NCBI GenBank assembly: GCA_001599815.1
Contig: BCIA01000001.1
Location: 124,001 to 188,000, forward strand
Source of the DNA: Furcasterigmium furcatum
Lineage: Eukaryota; Ascomycota; Sordariomycetes; Glomerellales; Plectosphaerellaceae
Length of the DNA: 64,000 bases
Direction: 5' to 3'
A program made the translations under genes and the position numbers. Positions 1-9,807 of the stretch are shown here, in pieces; positions within the stretch are counted from its first letter, which is position 1, and each line of letters starts with the position of its first letter. Below the pieces are notes generated by a model. The model was given only the letters and a program-made list of their open reading frames with translations. It did not search any database and was not told the origin of the DNA.

Positions 1-684
1 TCCTTGAGCAGGTCGGCGGCGCCGCGGAGATGACGGGCCACCTGTTGCTCAGTCTCGAGCTCCAAGCGCTTCTGGTGATAAGACTGCAGGGCAGCCTCGC
101 TGGCGCGCTCCTTGGCATCCTCCTCGGGGTAGTCCTGGGTGTGACCGCCGAAGATGTCCGAGTAGAGCGCGTCGAGCTCGCGCTGGGCCTGCTCCCTCCG
201 CTCCACCTCGGCCTGGTACTCTCCCTTGACCTTGGTTGCTTCTTCAATCTGCGAGCGAAGAGATTCTCCGATGTTGTCCTCGCGGTGCAGGTTTTGCAAC
301 GCCTCAAAATACTCCCGCTCCTCCTTGGCGGCCTTTTCGGCGAACGAGGCGCCCTTTCCGACGGCCTTGTGCAGGAACCTTCGGGCGGTGCTGTCGCGGT
401 ACTTTTCGTGGTCTTTGAGCTCCCTGTCCCGCGCCCTCTCGAGCTTGCTCCTGGTCTCGGTTGACGTCTTCAGAAGGCCCTCGAGCTCCGTCAGGAGGCG
501 GGCCTGCTCTTGGAGTGACGCCGGGGCATGGTCCGTCTCAGACAGGATCCTGAGAAGGTCTGTATTGCGGGACGCAGCCTATTGATCCTTTAGTCTCTCG
601 AAGTCTGGGGCTAATGGTGCCAGAAGAATCTCACAGGGATTGACGTACCTGGCCGATCTTGTCGGCGACGATGGATTGGCTCAT
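1..684 (-). CDS. Coiled-coil protein, 5' part only (runs off the window)
   Basis: Two exons are visible: 649-684 (MSQSIVADKIGQ) and 578 down to base 1, separated by a 70-bp intron (579-648) with a GTACGT donor and an AATAG acceptor. About 204 residues can be read, rich in Glu, Lys, Arg, Gln and Ala with long heptad-like stretches, so a coiled-coil rod is likely. No signal peptide or membrane segment is seen. The C-terminal part lies left of the window. I do not recognise a named family. The ATG at 684 is the first in frame, and the short first exon is consistent with the small first exons of neighbouring genes. The opposite-strand open frames over this region are shadows. Confidence 0.7.
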
Positions 685-1425
685 GGGAATGGAGGCGGCA
701 AGGCGCCAGTCAGGAACTCGGGATGCAAAAGTGGGCGATGTGAGACACGCGTTTAGCATCATGCCAGCCTGATTGCGGGTAATTATTATACTAGGCGCCA
801 AAGGAGGCCGCCAACGTTGTACATGATTGCGGAGTAAGCAACAAAGGTGGTTGCACAGCCCTCGAAACTGTGCCGCAGGTGATCAGTCCAACGCCACACC
901 AAACTGAGAAGATCTGCGGGGCTGGCTAGCAGTACTGAGGAGTAGTGAAGCAATGCGGGTTTTTACACTTCCATCATCCATGTCACGAGGGCGATCTCGC
1001 GGGGCGGGGTTCACAGCTGGGGCGCGGACAAAAGGGTCTCAGCAAGGATCGCCTCTCGGGACCATAGCGACTAGTAGACTGCGGATCGAAACTTGGATAA
1101 TTCAGATGACCTCTCACTCAAGGTCAAGAAACTGACATAGGGTCTCTCTTGATTTCAATAAGTAGAGGTGCCCCGTTATCCATTAGAGCAAATCCGAGGG
1201 CAGCGTATCTAGACGGCAACGTCTCTTGTCGGCAACGTACCTAGACTGGCCATGTGTATTGTGGCCCTCATGCCGGAGTAAGTCAATATATAGGTGCTTG
1301 TCGTTGCCCCTCCCTGGTGATGCTAGAGGAGTATGCTTAAATTCAAGTGAGTCGGAGGGTCACAAGTTATCTCGGCGTTACTTTTCCTTTATTTATTTAT
1401 CTTAGAACAAAAGCTCTTCCGATGC
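685..1425. other. Intergenic, no gene seen
   Basis: This gap lies between the start of the coiled-coil gene and the 3' end of the amidohydrolase. Only short open frames without domain character occur. It must hold the promoter of the coiled-coil gene and the amidohydrolase 3' UTR; an A/T-rich run near 1383-1410 may belong to the latter. Confidence 0.5.
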
Positions 1426-2755
1426 CTATTTCGTCCTGAATTCCGGGGATGTGGTCGCCGCTCCCTCCTTTAGTCGCTTCTGTATCTTTGCGGCCTCTTC
1501 CTTAACATTTCCCAGCGGCGCTATCGGCGTCAACTTATGCTCCCTGCCCAAGGCCATAACAAAACGCGGCTCTCCGAATGCGGTAATGTCGGTTATGGGA
1601 TTCCCGTTGAGGGCGATGATGTCGGCGGCCAGTCCAGGGCTAAGGCGCCCCGTCTCCTCAGCCAGCCCGCAGTGCTTCGCGGCATTCTCGGTGGCGATTT
1701 GGATGATCTCTCGGAGGGAGTAGCCAGCATCTTGCAAGACGCCCAGGCCATCAGCGTACCGCTCAAACCGGCAAAGGCCAATGCCGGCATCAGTTCCGCC
1801 AACAAGGCACACGCCCGCCTCGCGCATCTGGCGCAGGTTGTCCACGATGGCCTCCCGCTCGTCCCAGGGACAGAAGTAACTGTGGGATGTGCAAGCGGTG
1901 TTCATTGTAGGGCACACGGAAATTCCGCCGTCGACGAGCTTCTTGGCCACCTTGGCATCGAAGACGGCGCGTCCCGACGCGTCGATCCATGCGCAGTGCT
2001 CGATGCTGTCGAAACCGGCGTCTGCGGCACGCTCGATGCCCTCCGTTCCTGTGGCGTGCGTCGTGACGGGGAGCCCGTGCTTGCGCGCCTCCTCTTTGAT
2101 CGCAACCATCTCCTCCAGAGAGTAGCGTGCCACGTTGGGTTGTGTTCCTGCTGTCATGAAGCCGCCCGTTGCCATGACCTTGATGACATCGGCGCCCTCG
2201 GCGGCTCGCTTGCGAACCTCGGCACGCACCTCCTCCACGCCTTGACATGTGCCTCCCATTCCATGGGCATGACCGCCTGGGACGGTGAGCGGCGCGTTGG
2301 CGCATTGGAGGCGCGGACCCGGGTACTCGCCGCTCGCAATCTTATCCCGAAGTTCAACGGCCCGCACGCCAGAAGAGCCCAAGTCACGAACGGTAGTAAC
2401 ACCCGCGTCCAGGAGAAGGGCGGCGTTCTTGGCCATGAACGGGACAAATTCATTGGGCGAGATATTAGGCCTTACACTACCAGACGCGCCACTCGGATCG
2501 AGCTGGAGATGGACCTGCCGCGGTGTCAGCTAGGTCGGCCTGCCTCTGAGTGAAACATACATGGCAATCGAACATGCCGGGCATAAGAGTGACATCGCCC
2601 AACTCTTTTACCGACTCCGCCTCGTGGGTGTCCTTGAGCTCCTCCCACTTGCCGACTTTGACGATGCGGTCCCCCTTGACAACCACAACGCCATCTTCGA
2701 TCAGGTCTGAAAACGCTGACCGCAAAACACGGCTGGCACGAATCGCGAGCGACAT
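1426..2755 (-). CDS. Metal-dependent amidohydrolase (imidazolonepropionase/prolidase-like)
   Basis: Exons 2561-2755 and 1426-2514, joined across a 46-bp intron (2515-2560), encode about 427 residues. The intron falls inside the metal-binding motif: splicing creates DCHVHL at residues 63-68, and without splicing the second His is lost, which supports the model. Further amidohydrolase motifs follow: TTVRDLG, VIKVMATGG (position of the carboxylated Lys), a HATG histidine, EHC, and GTDAG with the catalytic Asp. This matches the amidohydrolase superfamily group of cyclic-imidate or dipeptide (Xaa-Arg/Lys-type) hydrolases with a binuclear metal centre. The substrate cannot be read from sequence. 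No secretion signal is seen, so it is probably cytosolic. Confidence 0.85.
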
Positions 2756-4065
2756 TGTGAACAGGGGTCGTCTCCGCTCTGAGGTGATGGATGGGTGCGT
2801 TTGCTGGAGTAGAGAATTTGAACTGGTAGAGTAATGCCGGGATCCTCAGATCGGACACGCGCCATATTTATAGAATCCGCTCCAGGTCAACCTGGGGAAA
2901 CTAAAGACGCGGCAATCATGGCCAATGCCAGTCATCGTGCGTCCTTGTAAGCTTGTTTGGATCCAGTAGTACGGGCGGGCCGCCTCCGAGCCCGGTGCAA
3001 GGCAGGAGTCACGAATTGGGCCGAGGCTGGCAGGATAAGGATTGACATCTTGATTGGATTATTTCTTGGTTGGTTCCCGACTCCTCTGGCCCCTCCAGGC
3101 TTCCGGGCTCCCGGGTGAGACCCGTTCCGATGGGCCCGCCCGCGGGTAGTAATGGCAGGGGTGAACCGGCCCGCGGCCGGAGATCCGAAGGCCCTCCCTC
3201 GAAAACATCCAAAGCGAGATACCATCATTGGCCAGCCATAATCAGATCAACTGACAACTCGACGCCAAGAAGGCGCAAAATCATCAGTACGGGCGGCGTC
3301 ACGAACCGAGCCTCGGCTTGAGCAAGGCCAGATGACCTCCCGTCCTCAAGGGCGATATCAAGTACATGGACCAGGATAGCATGATCCGTCTCGCAGGAGA
3401 TAAGTCGCACCTGTAGCAGAGTGGTGTGTGTGTTTAGAACCACAGCCTATTCTGATCTATGAGCTCAATACTAAAGTTCCGTCACTCGTTATTGTTCCTC
3501 TTTGTCCGAACCAACTCGAACGCTGTCATGTCGTTGGCGCTATTTCACGACGAGCAAGACAGGGCTGGGAACCAACTAAAGAGGGATATATATTTCCTGG
3601 CTCGGAGAAAGGTGGTCTGGTTCTTGTACTAAGACGACGACTTGTCCTCTAAAATGCGGGGCCAGGGTAAGGCGAGGGGCATGGCAGATAACGAACCGCA
3701 CTAACGACGGATCTAAAGCCACCTAATTCTTAATCTAAACCTCAAACCTGGTATTATCTCGTCCATCCGTCGACGGGCGTTGATGTATTTCGGCTCTCGG
3801 TATGGATCCGACCCGCCACGAGCAGCGCCAGGCAATGCGGGGGAGGAGGGTCAGGCCCACTGGCCCACTCAAGTTCTTAGTGCCAGGGTCATGATAAGGA
3901 AACGAGGAAGGCTCCCATATTGTTGGCCCTTCGGAGAAAAGGTCTTCTATAAATCAACTCGTCTCTTCTCTTTGGGAACTCCCCCATGGTTGAGCAAGTG
4001 TCAAGCTGCAAGCATCACCTTCCATTACACCGCGCCTCTCACAACATCAATCCTCAGAAGTCGCC
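2756..4065. other. Intergenic, divergent promoter region
   Basis: About 1.3 kb separates the divergently transcribed amidohydrolase and Dal5-like transporter. Open frames here are short and without domain character. The right end carries a TATA-like box for the transporter. Confidence 0.5.
3948..3954 (+). promoter_or_regulatory. TATA-like box of the Dal5-like transporter
   Basis: TATAAAT lies 112 bp before the ATG at 4066, a usual distance in filamentous fungi. It is followed by a CT-rich stretch. Confidence 0.45.
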
Positions 4066-5903
4066 ATGGCGGACAGCGAAAAGGCCGCACCGGCCCCTGT
4101 TTCCCAGCCGGAAGAGCTGACAGGCATCGTCCTTAACAAGATCGACCTCGACAACGTGCCCGAGGCGACCATCGAAGATGTCCTGAATCCAGACGCATAC
4201 TCGGATGAGTACTATCGCAAGCTTCGTCTCAAGATTGATTTTTGGCTGCTGCCGATCATGTGGTTCTGTAGGTCTTCCTGGCCGATATATCAGCTATGAT
4301 ACTTACATTTCCTTTAGGTTATGGAACGCAGCAAGCGGACAAGACATCGCTCGGTGTCCAGGCCGTTTTTGGTATCCGCGAGGATACTGGCCTGGTGGGC
4401 CAGGAATTCAACTGGCTCTCGACCATCTTCTACCTTGCGTACATGGCTTGCGAGTTTCCCGGCAACTGGCTGATGCAGAAGTGCCATACGGGCAAGTTCC
4501 TATCCATCGTCATGGTGCTCTGGGGACTTATCGTGCTCTGCATCGCCTTCGCTAAGAACTTCACACATCTCATGATCCTCAGAGCCATTCAGGGTGCCCT
4601 TGAGTGTACCATTTCGCCGACCTTCATCTTGATTACCGGCGCCTGGTATACGTCCCAGGAGCACACCCTTCGGTCCCTTATCTGGGGTACGTCGAATGCC
4701 GGCATGGGTATTATTACGAGCTTGTGTATGTTCGCTATTGGAAACCACGCGCAGGCTAACCCTGGCGGTCTCGCCCCCGTATGTATTATCAGTCTTCTCC
4801 CGGTGCAGTGAGTTTGCTGACAATCTATAGTGGAAGGGTGTCTCGTTCTTCCTCGGTGGCCTCACGATAGCACTGGGCGTCATCGTGTGGTTCGTCCTTG
4901 GCACTCCCCGAGAAGTCCGGTGGCTGTCTCAGGATGAGAAGCGTGCAGCACAAGCCCGTGTCTTGTCTAACCTCACCGGGACAGATCGCGAAAAGAGATC
5001 TGAATTCAGGTGGGAGCAGGTTTGGGCGACTTTCCGAGACCCCCAGACATTCTTCTTCTTTTTCGTTACCATTATCAACGCCCTGCCGAATGGTGCCAAT
5101 ACGACCTTCTCCAAGCTCATCTGGCAGTCCTTCGGCTTTACCCCCCTCCAGACCCTCTTGATGGGATCGACGCCTGCCGCCTGCGTTTCTATCGTCTGGT
5201 TCTTGACTGTCGGGTTTGTTACCCTGAAGTGGCCGAATCTGAGATGTGAGTCTTCCTTTTCCTACTTCTCCAGGTAATTACAGTGTGCTGATATCATCCC
5301 AGTCCTCATCATGATGTTCTCCCTCATCCCTGCTTTCTCCGGCATGTTGGCCCTGAGTCTCCTGCCCACCGACAGCATGAAGTGGGTTCGTTGGGGCATG
5401 TATATCCTTCAAATCTTCGGGGGGCTCCCCGGGCTAAGTACGTTCAATGACTTGAGTGCTATTGGCGTACAATTGCTGACTGTGACATCTAGTGATTTGG
5501 ACGTTCCTTCCGTCGAACGTGGCTGGACGTACGAAGAAGACTGTCACGGCTACTGTCCTGTTTATCGCTTACTGTGTTGGCAACGCCATCGGAGCCCAGA
5601 TGTTCTTGGCCTCCGACGCCCCGAAATACGTCCGCGGCATTACTGCTTGTGCCGTTCTCTACTGTGTTGAATTCTGCTGCATGGCAACTTGGCGCTTCTA
5701 CTGTGAGTGGCTCCTTCAGTTCAATGTGCACTGGGAGTACGCAGCTGACCCTTACTCTTACAGATATCTGGGAGAATCGCCGCCGTGCCAAGATCGTCGA
5801 GGAGCAGGGCATCACCGCTGAGGAGAGTGAGCGCCTTGGAAAGCTGAATGCCGAACAGGACATGACCGATCGTGAGAATATCCATTTCAGGTACAAGTAT
5901 TAG
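4066..5903 (+). CDS. MFS transporter, Dal5 (allantoate permease/ACS) type
   Basis: Six exons (4066-4267, 4318-4778, 4831-5245, 5303-5437, 5493-5702, 5764-5903) give 520 residues in one continuous frame. The protein begins with a hydrophilic N-terminus of about 55 residues, followed by about 12 hydrophobic segments. Typical ACS-family features are the KIDFWLLPIMWF entry to helix 1, the EFNWLSTIFYLAY and EFPGNWLMQK region of helices 2-3, and RAIQGALEC in helix 4. The family imports organic anions such as allantoate, ureidosuccinate, nicotinate or related vitamins and dipeptides with protons at the plasma membrane. The substrate is not predictable here. The ATG sits in a good context (GCCATGG) 112 bp after a TATA box. 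Confidence 0.88.
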
Positions 5904-6530
5904 ATGGGCTCGGTCATTGCAAGGAAGGTGCTCCGCCAAGATTACATGGCGTTGATATCAGCGCTGAGGGGGCAACTTCAAAGAACACTGCTCGATGAGG
6001 TCGCTTCGATTCATAACGATACACTCCCGGCCGAGACAAAATTGGACTCATTCATAGTGTTCTCTATCTATTCTACTAGCGAGTAACATACGGGTTGTGC
6101 AGTTACGAGGTTGCGCAACTTTTGCCTCGGCCACTGCGACCACCCAGGATGACAAAATCGGTGTCTTTCAAGGAGGATGGGTAGATTGCCAAGACAAAAT
6201 CCCAATCGCCCTGACATGGTAGAAACCAGCAACCACGCTTGCTAAACACATTACCTGCATCTCGGACGGGCAAGGTCAGAGGGGGAGAGCAAAACTTCCC
6301 TGTCAAGTTTGGGTGGATTCGAGGTGGACCAGATGGAGCCGATGCACGGGGGATTTAGACTGCTAACATGACCACATACCAACTCGCGCAACATGAGATA
6401 AGCCTCTAACTCCGATCCATTCTGCATGCTTCCCCTCAATCTCGGGTCCGTCACCGCCAAGGGCCAGCCACAATTGCATCTCACACACATTTCACTGCAA
6501 CTGACCGTCCCCTCCCTGAAGAACGTCATC
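5904..6530. other. Intergenic, no gene seen
   Basis: The gap contains the 3' UTR of the transporter and the promoter of the following oxidoreductase. No open frame has convincing character. An in-frame extension upstream of 6531 is open but has no family features. Confidence 0.45.
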
Positions 6531-7514
6531 ATGCTGCGCTGGGGTATTCTCGGAACAAGCTTCATCAGCCATACGGTGGCCGACGCGATCGCGGAGAGTC
6601 CCGGGTCGCAGGCTCACGCAGTTTTCGGGCGAGATCCTGGCAGACTCGAAAGCTTTGCGACAAAATACAGCATCCCGAAGCGCTTCACGTCCATTGAGCA
6701 GCTGCTCCAGGACGACGAGGTCGACGTCATCTACGTCGGGCTCCCCTCCCACCTTCATCATGACGCCGTCGTGGCGGCCGCCAAGCACGGCAAGCCAATC
6801 TTGTCCGAGAAGTCGCTCTGCACCACCATGGACGATGCCGCCTCGATGACAGCGGCATGCCGGGAGGCCAAGGTCTTCTTCCTCGAGGGCCTCATGTATC
6901 TGTGCCACCCTCTCATGAAGAAGGTCGCCGAGGTCGTCCAGTCTGGCGAGCTGGGCGAGCTCCGTTCGTTCACGGGCCACTACGCCGCCAACATTTGGGA
7001 CAAGGCAAACCCGCTCGGATTGGGGACCATCTACAACCTCGGCTGCTACCCCGTGTCGCTCACCCACTTCATCATGGAGATGGCGCTGGGCTCTGAGGCC
7101 TTCCAGACGCGCTTGGTCCAGGGCAGCGGCAACCGAGCCCCCGAGACGAACGTCATCCAGGATGCCTCCCTGAACGTCCGTTTCGGCAACGGCATCCTGG
7201 CCAACATCATGTCCACCGACAGCTACGGCATGGACTTTGGCTTCACGGTCATGGGCAGCAAGGCCGTCATGCGCTTCAAGACGAACCCTTGGCTGCCCAA
7301 GGCCGGCGACAACATCATCGAGATCAGGCCGTATGGCGGCCAGGCCCGGGAGATCACCGTCACCGCCGATCACGACGCCTTTGGCTACCAGATCAGGAGG
7401 GTCGAGGAGTGCCTCAAGTCTGGCCAGCTCGAGGCCAGCCGCCCATCGCCTAACCTCACGCAGTCGGTGGAAATCATGGGCTTGTTGACGGAGTGGCAGT
7501 ACAGTATTGCGTAA
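6531..7514 (+). CDS. GFO/IDH/MocA-family NAD(P)-dependent oxidoreductase
   Basis: A single exon of 327 residues. The start at 6531 is chosen because the Rossmann fold begins immediately (MLRWGILGTSFIS, a G-x-x-G-x-x-F dinucleotide motif); an upstream in-frame start at 6426 would add 35 residues with no counterpart in the family. The middle carries VYVGLPSHLHHDAV and the conserved substrate-side motif SEKSLC (EKP in most members, here EKS), followed by the C-terminal alpha/beta dimerisation domain. Relatives include dimeric dihydrodiol dehydrogenase, D-xylose 1-dehydrogenase and glucose-fructose oxidoreductase. It is probably cytosolic and acts on a sugar or cyclic diol. Confidence 0.87.
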   Translation: MLRWGILGTSFISHTVADAIAESPGSQAHAVFGRDPGRLESFATKYSIPKRFTSIEQLLQDDEVDVIYVGLPSHLHHDAVVAAAKHGKPILSEKSLCTTMDDAASMTAACREAKVFFLEGLMYLCHPLMKKVAEVVQSGELGELRSFTGHYAANIWDKANPLGLGTIYNLGCYPVSLTHFIMEMALGSEAFQTRLVQGSGNRAPETNVIQDASLNVRFGNGILANIMSTDSYGMDFGFTVMGSKAVMRFKTNPWLPKAGDNIIEIRPYGGQAREITVTADHDAFGYQIRRVEECLKSGQLEASRPSPNLTQSVEIMGLLTEWQYSIA

Positions 7515-8123
7515 GCCCAAGAAATAGCGAAATACATGAATTCCAGGCGGATGTCCATTGCGCATCATCCTGGTGCAGGACGTCGCATGTCTGCTTCACG
7601 TGGGACCAGCGCGGCCTTATCCTGTGATGATTTGTCGGGGGTTCTTATTGCCAAGCTACTCCGGTGAATGCAGACGTGATACCTGGCATGCATGCCGCCC
7701 AGACCAAAGCTCGAGTACATAAGATAGCCTTAATCTGTCTCGCCCAACCGCGCGAGACCCTGAAGTTCAGAAGCTAGCCCCAAGCCTCAGTCACTGGCGA
7801 CTCCCAACAATCATGACTACCCGTCAGTCGCCTTCACAGAACGCAATGCAGACGATTCTCGTCCCGAACACCTTTCATTTGACGGAACCGATACCCTGGA
7901 CACAACCCCACGGCCTCGCCGTCTCCTCCAACCACGACCGCTACGAAAGTGGTTCTAAGACTTGGCTTCTGCACGTCTTGTCACCCAGCCGGTCGATACC
8001 AAGACCTCAGTCTCAGAAGTCCTCTTTTCCGGGTCCGCCACTTGCAGATCACTTTCCCCTCCCCTCTTCCGTCACGCTGGCTTCACTCACTCTTCCTGGA
8101 CGACATAGACGACGATTGCCAAA
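7515..8123. other. Intergenic, no gene seen
   Basis: About 600 bp between the oxidoreductase and the methyltransferase. A 117-codon open frame from 7813 has no domain character, is rich in Ser, Pro and Arg, and overlaps the expected leader of the methyltransferase, so it is not called. Confidence 0.4.
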
Positions 8124-9591
8124 ATGTCTCAGCAAGACGAAGATCAGACGAACATCCCCGCGGTAACGTGATTCTGGGCCCCGGTCACTGGCGGCCTATA
8201 GTCATCATCCCTTCGGCGGGTAGAAGCTGACGAGATGATAGGACCCGAACCTTGTCGGCGGTGCTGGCGAAGACAGCGATGCGTACAGGTGTGACCTCCT
8301 GCTGCCGATTGTTCCCATGGAGACTGACACCGATACAGTTTGCACGAGTCCGTCGAGTCTCTGCGCTCGAGCATCTTCGACTACCGCAACATCCGCGGAA
8401 GGCCGTACCAGTCATCCAAGACGACCGAGTACTGGTGCGTCTTAACCAAACGATGAGCCCCGCGTACTTCGAGGCTGGCTCAGCTGTGAATCCAGACATG
8501 CTCATGAGGTTCATCATAGGGCTCCCGTCGATGAAGAATTTGTAGACGCCTTTGACGTGGCGTAGGTTGGCCGTGTCTCTACTCCGCTGCCAATACTAAC
8601 GGTGCACCTTCACGAAGCCACCACTACATGTTGGAGCTTTTCGACAACAAGCTCTACCTCGCTCCTATCGGACCTAACACTCAGGTTGGTCGGAACTCTA
8701 GCTATCCAAAATCCTTTTCGGCCGACTGACCCAGCGCAGAGAATCCTGGACATCGGGACCGGCACCGGCATCTGGGCCATGTAAGTCCCATGCCATCGAG
8801 GTCGGGATCACCACTGACAACTGCAGCGACATGGCGGACGACTTCCCGTCCGCCGAGGTTCTCGGCACCGACATTTCGGCGGTGCAGCCCTCGTGGGTGC
8901 CGCCCAACTGCAAGTTCGAGCTCGACGACGCGCAGCTGGACTGGACGTTCCCCCCGGACCACTTCGACTTCATCCACGTGCGCCACCTGTACGGCGGGAT
9001 CAGCGACTGGCAGAAGTTCTACAACCAGGCCTTCACGCACTGCAAGCCCGGCGGCTGGTTCGAGAACGTCGACGCCGACATCCACCCGCGCTCGCAGGAC
9101 CCCAAGATCGACACGGACCCCGACCACGTCTTCCGCACCTGGCCGAAGCTCTTCTTCGAGGCCGGCGAGAAGCTGGGCCGCACCTTCCACACTACTGGTG
9201 CCGAGCGCATGACAACCTACATGAAGAAGGCCGGCTTCGTCGACGTCGAGCACCGCGTGTTCAAGGTGCCGACGGGCGGCTGGCCCAAGGACCCAAAGAT
9301 GAAGAAGGTCGGCCTGTACAACGGGTCGTGTGTCAACCAAAGCCTCGACGGTTACGTGCTCTACCCGATCGGCGAGGTCCTGGGCTGGACAATGGAGGAG
9401 GTCATGGTCTTGGTGGCCCAGATGAGGAAGGCCCTCTTAGATCCTCGAACCATGCCCTATTATGAGCTGTGAGTCATCCGTGTTCCTTGCTGATTCGAGG
9501 TTGGCCCTACTGACATGTGCATGATAGGCACGCCGTCTGGGGCCGCAAGCCTGAGAGGGCAGTGGCGTCTGCCGCTGACACCAGTGCTTGA
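8124..9591 (+). CDS. LaeA-like SAM-dependent methyltransferase
   Basis: Eight exons: 8124-8162, 8242-8288, 8339-8434, 8520-8561, 8618-8684, 8740-8780, 8827-9468, 9528-9591 (345 residues). The small exons are needed to restore the family signature: SIFDYRNIRGRPY, TTEYWAPVDEE, DVAHHYMLELF, KLYLAPIG and then motif I LDIGTGTG at residues 100-107. The acidic loop GTDISAVQP follows, then the WTFPPDHFDFIH region and a CKPGGWFE motif. This is the fungal group of methyltransferases related to LaeA, in which the methyl acceptor is mostly unknown; some act on small molecules. It lies beside a Zn2Cys6 regulator transcribed towards it. The last two introns are certain. The first intron is less so, because exon 1 codes for only 13 low-complexity residues. 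Confidence 0.85.
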
Positions 9592-9807
9592 CTGGGTTCG
9601 GTTGAATAACCGCATATCTCAGAGATTACGACCTCCCGAGATCACATGGGGCTAAAAGTAGCATGATAAGTACCGGACTACTTTTGGGGCTTCTCCCACT
9701 TCAGAGGCGAGGAAATTTGAGTTGATCGCCGGATAATCGACTCTCAGCCCGAAAGATGACCAACGATATAAAATTGAGTGCTTTTCTTATATTTTTGCAA
9801 GTTGGAA

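Noticed and set aside
1537..2553. 338-codon plus-strand frame across the amidohydrolase
   Set aside because: Antisense shadow of a clear amidohydrolase with motifs; Arg/Leu/Gly-rich with no domain.
6492..7568. 358-codon minus-strand frame over the GFO/IDH/MocA gene
   Set aside because: Antisense shadow produced by GC-rich third positions of the real gene.
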